Source of the DNA: Ascaphus truei
Taxonomy: Eukaryota; Chordata; Amphibia; Anura; Ascaphidae
Reading direction: 5' to 3'
NCBI GenBank assembly: GCA_036426205.1
Contig: WSYH01001242.1
Span: forward strand, 62,001 to 126,000
Length of the DNA stretch: 64,000 nt
Part shown: positions 1-12,440 of the stretch, one piece after another
Numbering within the stretch: the stretch's first letter is position 1
Layout of the letters: every line of letters starts with the position of its first letter
Program-made: the position numbers and the translations under genes
Notes under the pieces: generated by a model
Told to the model about the DNA's origin: nothing
Seen by the model: the letters and a program-made list of their open reading frames with translations, nothing else
Database searches by the model: none

Positions 1-690
1 AGGTCATTGTGACGATTCCTTACTCTGGACAACTTATGGGAATTGCTCCGTTACTTACACAACTATTGTTTTGTTTCATTCCACGGCCCCGGGAACAGAA
101 ACTCCTCTTTGGTCCTTCATTACCGCAATAATTTGCAACACCGACTGTTCCACTTTCAGTTGAGGTTTCACAACAGGCCTCTGTTCAGCAGCCTACTCTG
201 TCCGTATTCTACCGTTTTAAAATGCTTTCGGATAAATTATTGGCCTGCATCCACTCTTAGAGCCATAGATGGTCTCATCCTGTGACACACACTAGGTCTA
301 TGTCAACTGGGTCATCCTAGTTGTGGTGCAAGCTCATATATAAATGTGACATAACCACAGCCGGAATCGAGATTTTCGCAACCATGCACTGTTCGTATAT
401 ATCTGTATCTGTCGTAGGTTAACGTTCTCATAGATGATATGTCTTTGCACTTATCGCTTCTATGACCTGAACTGCGCCTATCATGCTGGCTAATCAAATA
501 TTGTAGACTTTGGCACTATATATTTTAGATTTAGGTCACAAGTTTGGCACCACGGCACACCTCAATTTACAAGTCCCCTGTCTCATTTTTTAACTTTCTT
601 CTCTCCCATTCAGGAGTATGCAAGACTCTATGTTGACATTGTACACAACAACTTTTTTTTTGGGTTACCTCTCATCCAAGGCGCATGCAC
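1..690. other. No recognisable gene
   Basis: Mixed-composition DNA with only short chance reading frames. Nothing here matches a protein family or repeat that I know. It leads into the hairpin motif at 694. Confidence 0.5.
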
Positions 691-693
691 CAC

Positions 694-727
694 CTTGAGA
701 GGTCCCATCTGGGGGACCGAAACGTCG
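694..727 (+). other. Hammerhead-like hairpin motif, degenerate
   Basis: CTTGAGA is followed by GGTCCC, a short loop, GGGGACC and then GAAACGTCG. The stem and the GAAAC are intact, but the left core has CTTGAGA in place of CTGAnGA. A T-rich stretch and CTGTCCC follow, as in the copies at 18.3 and 22.0 kb, so this is a member of a dispersed family. Confidence 0.5.
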
Positions 728-860
728 TTTTTTTGTGTCTTCTATCATAATATAGAACATTTTTTATTTACTTACCTGCGTGCTGTCCCTTGACGTCGTG
801 TTGCAAACCGGTATCGTATGGTCTGTTATTGCTGCATATGTTGTGCCGGCTGTGCATTGG

Positions 861-863
<3 letters not shown>

Positions 864-914
<51 letters not shown>

Positions 915-926
915 ATATATTATAAT
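864..926. repeat. (TA)n microsatellite
   Basis: An almost pure TA tract with minor interruptions at its right end. It lies between two oppositely oriented hairpin motifs (694-727 and 1013-1049), so it may be the centre of an inverted pair of related elements. Confidence 0.95.
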
Positions 927-1012
927 CAAACAAACCAGCCCAAGGACCAGTAGGAGACGCAACCACGAGTGTATCCAAAAGTCCTGTATTGAAATAACAG
1001 TACACGTAAGGC

Positions 1013-1049
1013 CAACGTTTCGGTTCTCTCAGGGAGACCTTCCTCAGGG
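1013..1049 (-). other. Hammerhead-like hairpin motif, intact core
   Basis: Read on the minus strand: CTGAGGA, a stem-loop of about 19 bases that begins GGTCTC and closes with GAGAACC, then GAAACGTTGG. Both conserved core strings (CTGAnGA and GAAAC) are present. An extra A precedes the stem, unlike canonical hammerheads. Confidence 0.55.
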
Positions 1050-1079
1050 CCGTGCTATATATATGTATAACTGTATTTG

Positions 1080-3890
1080 AGTTGATTATGTTTTAACTGT
1101 ACAGGCAGAGCTTTTCCTGCTATACCCAGCAAGGAATGTAATTACAAACATTAAAATATATGTTAAGGGTACATGGGCTGAGGGCTTTTCATCTTTGGGC
1201 TTCAAGGGGCACCCTGCTAAGTTGGTGTCCCTGTGTCTATGAGAAATCCAATAAGTAGAAAAGCCTCATAGATGGCTAGGTGTTAAAGTTGCAGGATATC
1301 CCTGCTGTACTCAGAATCCTGATACTAAGGATAGGCCATTCACCTTGGTTAGCCAAACCCCAGACCTTACCTGTCGCCCAGGTAAATGTTGGATCGTTAA
1401 TGCTAACAGCGTTAGGGTGTAAGTTGAGACGCTCTGTGCAAATCAGAAGCCACTTTTGCCCATGCTATGAACTACTACTAGGCAAGTCTGGGATGTGGGA
1501 AAAAAATGTTTCTACGGAAGGGATGGGTTGTGTATGTTAGTATGGACCCTTACCCTAAAAGATGCTTGCAGCCCAGTCCCAGAGAGATTTCACCTGATTT
1601 TACCATGATTTGATCAAGTTCCAGCATCTGTGGTTGCCGGAGTGTGAGGGGTTAATAATATCATAAGAAGGAGATCCATTCCCCCTCTTCTGGAATTCGT
1701 TAGAGTTTAAGGGTTCCCGAACGAACCCTGTAAGGACTGAACAACTTTTTCATGTTGGCTGATATATAGGGCTGGCAAGATGCGCGTCCTAGCCATTAAC
1801 TGCTACACAGATCCTTTGCATACCCATTTTCCTGCGTCAGGGGTGCCCAGAGACTTTGTTTCATCCAAGGACATTTGTTTTTTCATTTCCCCATCCCAGT
1901 AAGTTGTTTTATTGAGTGTATTATGTGAAGATTTGTGTGTCTGTCTGAAAATTAATAAATTACAATTTATTTTACCCAACTTGTTGTGCTCAGGGCAGAA
2001 TCCCGGTATCATATCTTGTGTATATAAGTCTGGTCTCCCGTGACAAGCAGGCAGAGAGATTTTTTTTCTAATATTTTTTTACGAGAGTTGTTGTATTGGT
2101 GGCAGGGGCTCTTATGTTCCCTCCTGTAGAATAAGGAGGGATTTTTCTTAGGTCATTTCGTAATTCAGGTACAAAACAGCATGAGCAACCATAGATATAC
2201 CACGCTTTTTTCAGGAACGGACGTCGGCCCTACCTCGTTAATCCTGTGTTAGGGGAACAGGTTTTTCCTGAGTTGAGTTTGGGGGAGGTAATAATTGCAC
2301 TCTCCTTAAACCTCTCTCTTTGGAAATACCTCAGTCGTACATAAAGCACGTAGGACTGAGAATTGGGGTTGAATTTCGATCAGGGACACACCTTTGTCAG
2401 CAGCTATTTCCTCCATCTTTGACCTCAGGTGATTGTCCTGTGGGTCAGGGATGTATTAGTAGACTCAAGTTAATGTGGAAGAATGGCATAACATGCCTCT
2501 CAAAAACATTACTGTGGTAGCCTCCAGGATTGGCAATCGTGGTATTCCATTCTTCTCACATTGCCTAAGTTTTCACCAGGACTCCCTTGTCCCGCCAGAG
2601 TAGAACTACCTCCTATGGTGTGGTGCGAATTCTTCACATTTTCCCTCCATGGTTGGGTGTATGCAGTTGTAAACGGTGTCATTTGTGTGCAGCACTGCAC
2701 AGTGGATGCCCTGCTCTGCAGCACAATATGAAGAGCAATCACTGATGAATTAGAGAGCCACTGCCAAGAAAACCTCTTGTCCTAATGTTTCTCTACCTTT
2801 TCCAGGTTACCACCCACCTAATTGAGGCAGACACTCCTCTTCAATTGCACAGCAGGCCGAGCAGTTCCACGCCCTCCTGTAAGAATTCTCTGTTGCTTCT
2901 CAAACCATCTTCCGCCAGTGGAATATTCTCCTTCACCACCACCCCACAGAAAAAAATGGCCACGGAGTGAATTGAGACCTAGTATATCTTCAGATTGTGA
3001 CAGTATCCATTGCCACAAAAATTGAAGTCTATCCCATTATCTAACATTCTCTGATGGTGCACTGGCATTACTGTGGCACGTTTTTGTAGGGGTGAGATTA
3101 TTGATGATACACCATCTCATTTGAGCTGTACCACGCCTGGCAATTACTCTCTATGGAGCAGTAATGTAATTCTAACAAGCAATCCTCATTCCTCTGTATT
3201 TGCTTCTGCTGCTTTTTTACATACAGATGCTGTTGAAACGCCAGGCCTATAGCATTTTCCTTCCCTCCGTCTTGGAGGGACTTTGACACGGAGGCAACCA
3301 ACCTTGGACTCAGACTCCATTCATCGATTGCGACAGCAAGCAAGATTCCAACAACGGCAGCACTATCCATATCACTGAACTGGGGACATAGGATGCCATC
3401 CAGGACCCCTTGTCCCAGCAGCCCAACACCAGAGGAGTTTGATGACATCACTTAAATAATATAATTTGCAACATGCGCAATGTCGTGTAAGTAGATTCCA
3501 ATTTTTGTATTTGAGATGACCACCTACACACAACTTGGTTTTTATATTCATTATGATGTGCATTGTTTTGGAATAATTGTACCTTTTTTCACTTATCTAT
3601 TATAGTCCTCCCAGAGCTTCTGAACATTTCATTTTCCATTAATTACTCTATTGATACCCCATTGTATCAGCAGTATACACAATGTATCTTTTTTGTTCTC
3701 CATCGCTTCCTGAACCAAATCTGATAACTCCTCATTTGAATTTAGACACACTAGATGCCGCCTATACTCTTAAAAGTGCAATACAAATAATAATAAAATA
3801 TACAATTTGATAAAAAGTGCAAAGTGAATATATAAAAAAATCACTGATATAGAAAGGTAAAATCACTCAACACTTGGAGGACTGTTTCAA
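1080..3890. other. No gene; scattered repeat remnants
   Basis: No reading frame here is longer than chance and no family motif is visible. The only recognised piece is the LTR-end-like repeat at 1880-2043. The rest is mixed DNA. Confidence 0.5.
1880..2043 (+). repeat. LTR-end-like repeat, copy A
   Basis: This resembles 27715-27866: CCCAGTAAGT, then AATAAATTACAATTTATTTTAC, then ATCC(T/C)GGTAT, then CTGGTCTCCC(A/G)TGACA. An AATAAA about 90 bases before a terminal ACA is typical of the R-U5 end of an LTR on the plus strand. The left boundary is not visible, so the LTR identity is inferred. Confidence 0.45.
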
Positions 3891-3907
3891 TGGTCCGAAC
3901 GGAAATA

Positions 3908-4297
3908 CACTGCGACACACTTTATTCGAGCTCGTCTAGTCCCACGAATTCGGTATACCCGGGTGTATTGAGGTTTGTGACTGTTTCTGCCCGATGCATT
4001 GGTTTATTTTCCAGCGGGATTTTGAAGCATTTTATTCCCGCTGGCTGCAATACGCCAGTATATATATATACTGCATTACAATTCATGAATTTATGCCATC
4101 TGGTAGACACGCGAAGCATTGCAGCCTATTAAATCCTAATCATTATCATTTAACATGATCAGCCGCCCGCTCAGCCAGCATGAACCCAGGCTGGGAAGGC
4201 AAACGCAACGGGGCTTGTCAGAGGTGAGGAGCGGAGCATTCCAGGTATCTGCCAGGTACATACTGGGTATTTGCTCGAATAAAGTGTGTTGGTGCAG
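3908..4297. mobile_element. Mariner-like MITE, copy 1
   Basis: Ends are inverted repeats sharing ACACACTTTATTCGAGC, flanked by TA on both sides (3906-3907 and 4298-4299), as expected for Tc1/mariner insertion. There is no coding capacity. A close relative with the same ends and interior, including CCCGGGTGTATTGAGG, lies at 55866-56259. Confidence 0.75.
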
Positions 4298-4419
4298 TAG
4301 GCATATAAGAACCAGATGATGAACATTAAAGAAAATAAAAACTACATAGTGCAATATTGTATGTCCAATACAAATATGCAAAAGGCTCCCAAGTGACAAC
4401 TCACAATGTGGTAGACATA

Positions 4420-4796
4420 CTGTCCCGACAAAGTTTATTGCAACATTTGCCCGTTTTGTGCCCGTTATGAACGGGGCTTTTTCCGGCTGGCGCCAAAACG
4501 GAGCCGGAGCGAGCCGCATCTTCCCTTCCCGCGCGTTTAATTAAACTGCTCCCCTCCCCTCCCTCCCTTCCCCGAACCCCTGGCTGCTCCCCCTGGCTTG
4601 CGCAAAGCTTCGCGCAGCGTCCCCCTTACCCCTGCTGCCTCTGCAGCCTTCGGGATGCCGGGGAACCCTGGGCCGTGTGACCGGCGCCAGAGTGACGCAC
4701 CGCACGCGCCAGGGAAATCCCCAAATGAGCCTCCGGCTTACCGTCGGCTCCCCCACACCGCGGCTACGGCCGTGTTAGAATAAACAGTGTCGCCAC
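4420..4796. mobile_element. Mariner-like MITE with GC-rich interior
   Basis: The left end CTGTCCCGACAAAGTTTATT and the complement of the right end, GTGGCGACACTGTTTATT, are imperfect inverted repeats flanked by TA (4418-4419 and 4797-4798). The interior (about 4490-4760) is CpG-rich and pyrimidine-rich, in sharp contrast to the AT-rich surroundings. It could be mistaken for a CpG-island promoter, but it sits inside the MITE and I see no adjoining gene. Confidence 0.6.
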
Positions 4797-4799
4797 TAT

Positions 4800-5490
4800 A
4801 TATGGGCAGTATTGCAACTCAGATTGAAGATGGTCACAGGCTGAAGCAGGTAGGAGGCATCAAATCTCAAAAGAGAGAGACAAAAACCATAGTGTAGATG
4901 GTACAAGAAATGTATAACAGAAAAATAAAATGGAGGCTTACAACATCCGAGAGATAAACAGCACGAAAGGTTTACTGGAGATGGTGACTGAGTAGCGACC
5001 TCAGATACACAGCACACCCACGCCGCCGCTGCAAACCTCCATTCTGTGTCCTCACCGGGTGCCGGCACGTCAATTCCGGTATTGCGTCTGGTTGGATGGT
5101 GACATCACGGAGTTCCCAGCAATCTCTCTCCCTCTCGATCATGGGTTGAGGGTCACACTCTACGCATTTTGCCGTTCTAAGTGACGGCTTTGTCAGGAGT
5201 GGCAGTGACCTGTTAGATGGGTCATTATATACCCCCTATGCTACCACTAGCCTCTCCTACAATAGGTTAATTAGTAAACATCCCTAACCAATGGCAAAAA
5301 GCTTAGATTGCGCACCAGCATAAAATGACATGTTAACTTTAAAAAACACATGATATAAAAACTTTATACATTCATATTCACATTTAAAAATATAATAGAA
5401 ATATAAATAAAATGATCCTCCTTATAGACATAGGAAAGAATCTATATGAAAAACATAAAATATTAAATAACGTACATATAATCACATCGC
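4800..5490 (-). repeat. Hairpin-family repeat body
   Basis: Read on the minus strand, a TATATAA box (about 5226-5236) comes before the hairpin motif at 5163-5197, followed by GC-richer sequence with ACGTC-type steps. The same order (TATA, hairpin, GC-rich stretch) occurs at 20.1 kb and in the Penelope-like element at 50.9 kb. The element's ends are not defined. Confidence 0.4.
5163..5197 (-). other. Hammerhead-like hairpin motif, degenerate
   Basis: Minus strand: CCTGACAAA, stem GCCGT with partner ACGGC around a loop, then AAAATGCG. The stem is perfect, but the core has CTGACAA and the GAAA has become CAAAA, so activity would not be expected. Confidence 0.5.
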
Positions 5491-5492
5491 TC

Positions 5493-5540
5493 TTCACCAA
5501 AAACTTGAGAGCAAACTGCCATACCAATGACTATATATAT

Positions 5541-5596
<56 letters not shown>

Positions 5597-5644
5597 TTAT
5601 ATATAGTCATTGGTATGGCAGTTTGCACTCACATTTTTGGTGAA
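5493..5644. repeat. Palindrome with a (TA)n centre
   Basis: The left arm (5493-5540, beginning TTCACCAAAAA) is nearly the exact reverse complement of the right arm (5597-5644, ending TTGGTGAA). About 55 bases of TA repeat lie between. A cruciform or hairpin could form. The arm includes GCAAACTGCCATACCAATGA. Confidence 0.85.
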
Positions 5645-5765
5645 GGCAGATGCTTGTCCCATAGCATAAGGATATGTACGTAGTAACCAGGGGGATCCTG
5701 ATGACAAAAATAAGACAGCACACCGCAAATGTAGAAAAATATGTGTATTAAGAACACCCGGCAGC

Positions 5766-5803
5766 CAACGTTTCGGTCCTCGTAGAGGGACCTCCCTCAG
5801 GGC
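5766..5803 (-). other. Hammerhead-like hairpin motif, near intact
   Basis: Minus strand: CCTGAGGGAGGTCC, a loop, GGACC, GAAACGTTGG. The 5-bp stem is perfect and GAAAC is intact; the left core differs from CTGAnGA at the last base. Confidence 0.55.
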
Positions 5804-5829
5804 TTTTTTTGCCCAGTAATATTATTTCC

Positions 5830-8800
5830 CAATAACCTACACACATGAACATACCTTTAAGTTGCTTTCACCATGATATGATTAAATCATTTATTTAGTG
5901 GACCAGTGCTTTCACTCCAATGCTTAAATCATTTTAATTCATGTGTTTGCTATGCTTAATTTTCAATTTGCAATAATTCCCACAGTATATTAAATGTCAA
6001 TCTTTGCAATTGTCGGGTGATTTATCTAGAGATGTAGAGCTAATCGACATCTGAATACCAATCAACACGTGTATGGATATGAAGCAAAGCATTCTATCCT
6101 GCAGGTTAAAAAAAAACAAGTATAGTTATTAAGAATTACAAGTCAAATTATGTATGTTTCAATTATGTCCTTTGGGGAGACGATCAATGTAAAATTAGTA
6201 ATTAAACAGATGAAGCACTTACAGAACAATTAACAAATGAGAGAATCAATAAAGCATTTTGAGATTAGCTATAAGAAATGGTGGGAATCATATAGAAAAT
6301 CATTACATGAAAACAATAAATGTGATTTCAATGTTTCTTTCATTTATCATGCCAGTTATATTTTCAATATCTTAAACTCATACAGAAACATTTTTTATGA
6401 CCTAGTTTGGTGAAAACTATTTTGTTTCTTTGTTAATTAATTTTAAATTAGATGTTTTACTGTACAATTGAAACAAAATTGGCTGAATTCTAATTTAGGC
6501 CCACCGTGCTGATATTTTTTAAGAGAATATGAAATATTTATACATATTATGAACATTTATGATAATCCTACATCAACCATTAGGATTACATACATATAAG
6601 GATTGGCAAAGATGTCTGACAGTGAGACACCATAGATTTTCAAAACAACACTTGAAGAATTTTAAGACATTTAATTGGGAAGAAAAAGGAATCAAACATA
6701 AAAGTGAATACTTGAGTCACCTCAGATTTGCAGACTGCATTTTTATTTTTGTCAAAAGTAGACATCCATCAATAAATCTAACAGAAACAAATGAGAAGAC
6801 AAGCCTTCACATGAATATCAACAAGACCAATGCAAAACTCTAGCTGGGCCAGTACTGAATCCTCTTGTACTCACTAGTTTTGGATGACTATGGACCCACC
6901 CTTATCTGCTGGTTTATAATTATAGCACTATTGTGCAAGACTTGTATGGCTGAATATTTAATTTTTTTAAATAACACTTGGATAGACCTTACAGATAAAC
7001 AATTTTTGTTTCTCAATGTCATGTATATCCACTCTCATAAAGTACTCACCATCAGATTATTGTAGGGTGGTATGAATGTACTTTTCAATCTGCACATAGA
7101 GTTCTATTGTTGTAGTTGCCATACTACTGTATATAGTTAGAGTCAATGGCTTGCTGAAGAGGTCTGTTAAAGAAAGATTTTAGATTTAATAGTCTCAAAT
7201 TATAAAGATACATTTCCTATTGGAATATATCTGGTTTAAATGTTGGAACAAATGTTAAATATTTCAATAATACCTTGATATCAGTATAAGATAGTACACA
7301 AGATGATAAACTAAATACTAAATATCTCAACAATTTCACAAAATATGAAAATCTGTTTTTTTTATTGTATATATTTTCAATATCCTTTTTAAATTATTAC
7401 TATAAATGTATTACAGTATATTAGATGCTTGGTCCAATTGTATATGGAGCCATCTGTTCTCCTTGACTACTTATACCAGCTGTGTCATCCATTTTTTCCT
7501 GATGGATCAGCAGGTTTTCAAATCAGTGAGGTTTGTGTATTAAGGATTTGACAATAAAATTGTAATAAAGCCTTTTTTTGTTTGAGATATTACTTTTATA
7601 GTATTGCAGATTATTGATTATAGTTTCATTATTTTGGGGATTTTTTAATTCAAGTTGAGGATATGATGTAACTTTGCAAAATATATAGACAAATAATTTT
7701 TTTCCCACTTGTTTACTTGTATTTTATAGATCTTATTAGAGATGATATGTACTGGTTAAAATGTATGTTAATGGAAAAATGTAGAAGCATACATTTGTGC
7801 ATGTACTATATTATATTTTTAAAGTACATTATGTAGATATAAGCAGATGCTTACAGTAAAACAGGAATTCTAAATTCGAAATTTAGTATGGCTTTATACA
7901 TTTATTTTTTTCATTTTGTAGAAAAGTTAATAGTTTTTCTATTAGAAAAGGGGGAGGGAGTAGGGAGTGATCACAAAATCATACTAATTGAGTAAATAAT
8001 GAACTAAATATAAATTGGTAATCGTGGGGTGGGTGCAAACAGTGAGCTGAAAGTGAATCAGAAAAAAGGAGTACAAAATGATTGGACCCCTGAAAGAATT
8101 CACTTAACTGCACACCACTAATTAAAATATATATTTAATAGAATTACTTAAAACATATATTACCAAGTAATTGTGTAACAAAAATATAAAAAGAAATTAA
8201 ATCACAAATAACCTGCACCTGAGTCACCAGTGTTTATTGATGGAAAACCACAACTACAATTAATGATAGTAGGGTATATGGGACTGATGGTGCATATAGT
8301 CAGGGTAAAAACCCTCTGGATCTGTAGCAAACCAAGTAGCAAATAAATAGTGACAGCAATGAGGAAAATGATGTAATCAAACGAATAAATTATAGAGTCC
8401 ACCTATTGTTAATATGTGATATTCAGATCCCCCCAAAATATTACAGGGAGTAAACATCATGCGTGCAGCCACCATTGACTAGCACCCATGGTGCAACTAG
8501 TGTGACTGTGAAATAAATCCACAGCACATAGGCTATAGTAAGCACACAGACAGCTAGGTAGATAATAGATATCCTCATTGACTAAATGTCACTAAACCAA
8601 ATGAAGTAGTGACATATAGGTACTGCCAACAGAAACAGATTACCACAGACTCTGTATTAAAACAGATCCAAGTATTCAATTATTCAAAAGAGCAAGTTAT
8701 TCAATTTCTAAAGAGCAATAGAGAGATGTGGATGCGTTCCAAATAGTAATCTGGAACACATAGATACAACAAGAAATATGTGTTCCACAAGAGTGCGTGA

Positions 8801-9440
8801 GCAAGGTGGCAGTACATTACAAATCTATTTTCAGTGAAAAAGTGGAATGCAAGCACAAATGTAATACTTGCATCAATGTGGCTGTGCATTTCATATGCAT
8901 TCCACAGAGATCTATGGACATGTGCCTCTTGTGTAGGATCTTTTTCTTTTTTTGGATTGATATTACCATTTGATGTCACTTCTGGGAGTAGGACCACAAG
9001 GGGGGTTATAAATTGTACTGACATTCACTGGTGTTTTACCTTGAGAAAGGTCCAATGTGTTTGCATGACAATAGTGGAATATAAACACCCAAAAAACACA
9101 ATAGAATCTAGGAGTTCTACTCTTTAATTACTATACACTGTAGTAGTGAATGAGGGACAACTGTAGAACAGAAAAGTTTTTTTTTTAGTAAATCCTTCCA
9201 GACTAGGAGCTTTGGATAGCTTGTGTTGAATGCTTGAATGTTTTGATTTAGCTTTTCTAAGAGATGTGGGTGTTGGGCAATTGATAGTAAATTGCAGAAT
9301 TTCAGAAAGGTGTCAAGGTTGTTTTGCATGTCAGGACTGGTTGACATTTTTCTTTCATCATAAATAGAGTTGTGCGGATAATTCGCTGACATTAGACTTT
9401 GCTGCAAATATGACATTTATGCTCACGTGCAAATATTCCC
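5830..9440. other. AT-rich DNA without a recognisable gene
   Basis: About 3.6 kb of AT-rich sequence. Reading frames are short, lysine/asparagine/isoleucine-rich and scattered over both strands, with no family motif. A degenerate TTGAGAAAGGTCC at 9041 may be a decayed hairpin-family fragment. I see nothing else. Confidence 0.55.
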
Positions 9441-9929
9441 GACTTGGGGGCCTATGCTATAAAGTCCAATAGAAATTATAGGCAGGGTTTTGAAATCACC
9501 ATGTTTTTGCCAAGTTGCTCTCACGGTATGCAGAAAGTCCCAAATCTCAGTGAGAGCAAGAATTTAAAACTTAGCGAGTTTCCAGCGTAGAGATTCTCAG
9601 CCATCTGAAAATTCGGAAATGGCGTGTTGTGCTCAACCATGTGATTGTTGAATTTGGAGAGAATCTCAAAAAAAAATTCTCGACCGGCCTATTTAAATGA
9701 TGCATTTGTTTTAATCTTTCTCTGTGTTGTTGGGAGTGAGTTAAAGACAGACAGAGCTAGGCATTTGGAGGTTTTGTGATTGGTACAGTTGGTGTGTATT
9801 TTGAGAGATTTGTCATTTGTTGTTTTGTTCTGTTTATACATTTGTGTTATTGTGAGTTTGAAAGTGTTCTGTAAGTTTGACGTTTAATTTCTTTCTCTGT
9901 AATTTGTGAGTGGTTGAGTGAGTTATGGA

Positions 9930-10250
9930 TGGAAGTTGTGGGAGTGAGGGGGACTGATGGTGGGGTGACTGGTGGTGTAAGTGGTGTTGGTGGTGTAAGG
10001 CTGAGTAGGCGTGAGTGCACATGGGAGTCAGGGGTGTGGTGGTGTGAGTGGAGTTGGTGGAGTTGTTGGGATGAGTGGATTTGGTGGTGTGAGTGGGGTT
10101 GGTGGGGGAGTGGTGGTGGAAGTAGGTGTGTGAGTGCACATTTGAGTCAGGGGACTGGTGTTGGTGTGGTGTTTGGTGGCAGGGGGGTGACTGGTGGCGG
10201 TGGTGGCAGTGGTGGCAGTGGTGCTGAGCTCCTGCAGTCTCTTCCATTCG
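9930..10250 (+). repeat. GGTGGTGTGAGTGG-like simple repeat
   Basis: Irregular tandem GT/GG-rich units such as GTGGTGTGAGTGGGGTTGG. The long glycine/tryptophan frame (plus) and histidine/proline/threonine frames (minus) across it are low-complexity artefacts. It lies just upstream of the MYB-like exon. Confidence 0.7.
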
Positions 10251-10439
10251 TAGAAGGGGAGTCCAGTCAGCAAGTGGTGAGCTCAATGGTGGCAGCTGGC
10301 CGTAAGAAGCGAATTGAAAAAAAAAGAAATCTTAATTTCAATGATGAAGAGAATAATGTACATGTGACAGGTATTTTGGAGCATTATGATCAGCTTTATG
10401 GGAACTTATTTGGTATGTAAATTGTTTACATTGATTTTT

Positions 10440-10728
10440 ACTAATGTTATAGACATCTGTGGCATAACATTTAGGAATTCTCATTGAAATGACATTTACA
10501 TTAAATATCATTGTTTATATGTACACATTATCATTCATTGTTTGCAACCAGGATAAGTTTCAAGCAATTGTAGAATTGTACAGTATGTGTTCTGTTTTTT
10601 ATAATGTTCATGTGCCATAGATATTATTTGTCAAATTGCATGTTAAACAAATATTATAAGCATTATCCCATTTTTGTGGTCAACAAATTGGAATCTTCAT
10701 GAATAATTTTATTTTGTTATATTTAAAG
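10440..10728 (+). other. Intron of the MYB-like gene
   Basis: AT-rich sequence between a GTATGT donor at 10413 and an AAAG acceptor ending at 10728. Joining across it restores the phase: one base left from exon 1 plus GC gives Gly. No other feature is seen. Confidence 0.5.
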
Positions 10729-11399
10729 GCAGGACCACTTCACATGTGAAAAAAAAATGTGTGGGAACAGATTCACGTGTCTGTGTCCACCTGTGGAAAT
10801 CAGATCAGAACATATGATAATTGAAGAAAGAGATTTGATGATATTAAAAGAAAATTGAAGGCAAAATTGCAAAGTGCACGTTTGCATGTTTCAGGCACTG
10901 GAGGAGGATCTCCACCAACCAATTTAAAGCTTACTTTGTTGGAAGAGCAGCTAAGGGATAAAATATTACCAGTCATGGTTGAAGGCTAGCCTGGTGATAG
11001 GGATATCGGGTGTATGATCACCCATTTCCTCCAGGTCGGTACTTTTACAACAGTAACATTTTTTGATAATAATTTAAAAAAATGTCACACTATTTCCTTA
11101 GTGTTTCATATTGTTTATTGTGTTATATTAACATGATTTTGTAGTGCATGTGATCAAAATAAAACATAATTAATACTGTTTATGTATACTTATAATAAAC
11201 GGTTTAACATACAGTAGTATTTAACATTATATTTTTTAATGCAAACCTTTCTAATAATTAGCATATACAGCTGCTGCTCATCAGTTAAACTATCACATAC
11301 AAAGATTAAAAAAATTCATGTTAATTTGACAAAAATCATAATTCTATGTTAATAAACTTGACAATATTAACAACTGTCTTCTCTCAAATTTACACAGTG

Positions 11400-11732
11400 T
11401 CACCTGCATCTCCCGTAGGACAACATGTGACTGTTACGGTTGTGCTTGCCACAAACCAGGGCCGGACTGCGTGGCGGAGGCTGGGTTATGAAATCACCGA
11501 CCTTAGACCGTGCAGACTGGTCCGGAGTGCGAAGTTCATAGTCAAACAGGCCAGGTTCAGGACTGGAGAGAACACCGAAGTCGTTGGATGAGCCAGAGTC
11601 AGGATAGGAGATGTCCGGGTAGTCATAGTCCAAGCAGGGAGTCGGCAACAGGAAACCAAGCAGGTCCTCCTGCTTCAGCGTAATCGCTGCAGGTCGGGAA
11701 CGGGGTTTGCGCGAGTGGCGTCCAAAGCCCAT
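11400..11732 (-). CDS. Reading frame inside the family A LTR, copy 1
   Basis: A 110-codon minus-strand frame in the 3' part of the solo LTR. It encodes an acidic Tyr/Asp/Pro-rich peptide with CLDYDYPDISYPD, then FDYELRTPDQSA, then KVGDFITQPPPRSP. The second LTR copy keeps the same peptide (37765-38037: YDYDHPDNFYPDP, YDYELRTPDQSA, KVGGYITPPQPRGP), although the DNA has diverged. The frame runs off the 3' end of the LTR, so in a full element it might extend into the leader or gag. Function unknown; protein status is inference. Confidence 0.35.
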   Translation of the reverse strand: MGFGRHSRKPRSRPAAITLKQEDLLGFLLPTPCLDYDYPDISYPDSGSSNDFGVLSSPEPGLFDYELRTPDQSARSKVGDFITQPPPRSPALVCGKHNRNSHMLSYGRCR

Positions 11733-12440
11733 GGCACTGGTCTAGGAGAGGGAAGACAGACCGGAGTGGGCACACCGCCAGGCAGCACCGGTAACAGAGG
11801 GCTCCAGCGCAAGAGTTCAAGCTGGCCTCTGCGAAGGGAGAAAGAGCCGCAGGCCACAGGGTCCAAACAGCAACCTCTGCAAAAGGAAGAAGCAGCAGGT
11901 TGCGGGCTCCAGGGAGATAGCACACAGCAGGTCTTCGGGGTGCTTCAGCATGGAAGTTTAAGCTGGCCTCTGCGAAGGGAGAAAGAGCAGCAGGCCACGG
12001 GGTGAAAACAGCAACCTCAGCAAGAGGTGTATGCAGCAGCTTGCTAAGTCCAGGCAGGCGACACAGGCCTCCAGGAACCAGGAACACAGGCTGCAGCTAA
12101 GTAGCTGCAGGCTACGAGGAAACAGGAACTAGAACAACAAACTGGAATAATAATCAACAGAGATTAGTAACGAGAGATAACAAGCCTGACGGCTTGTGGC
12201 AAAACACAGGTAACATCCAAGAAGGATTATGCTCGGCAGAGAGGGATTGCGGGAATGCAGTATTTAAAGGCCAGCGGGCCAATCCCAGGAGGAGGGTGTG
12301 AGGGCACTGCTCCAATGACTGAGTACAAGGCTAGGTTGCAGTGATAGCCCGCACAGCTGCTGTTGATTGCAAAGAGGGAATTAGTGAGAACAACAGCACC
12401 CAGCAAGGCTACGAGAAAAGCCAGGAGTGGATTCCTGACA
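11432..12440 (-). mobile_element. Solo LTR, family A, copy 1
   Basis: Read on the minus strand it begins TGTCAGGAATCC and ends CCGTAACA, so it has TG...CA ends. It is flanked by GTGAC (11427-11431) and GCGAC (12441-12445), a 5-bp target duplication with one mismatch. It resembles 37169-38023 over its length. A TATA-like TTTAAATA lies near 12265. No gag, pol or env is attached, so it is a solo LTR of an LTR retrotransposon or endogenous retrovirus of unknown group. It sits inside an exon of the MYB-like gene. Confidence 0.85.

Noticed and set aside
768..1080. Long isoleucine/tyrosine reading frames over TA tracts here and at 5.5, 18.7, 22.9 and 23.7 kb
   Set aside because: They arise from (TA)n, which has no stops in two frames on each strand; no protein family is involved.
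4541..4783. CpG island with a promoter for a host gene
   Set aside because: The GC-rich segment is enclosed by MITE inverted repeats with TA target sites, and there is no gene beside it.
9834..10420. Frames of 150-168 codons rich in His/Pro/Thr or Gly/Trp
   Set aside because: They are translations of a GT-rich simple repeat. Only the last 42 codons of the plus frame are part of a real exon (MYB-like).
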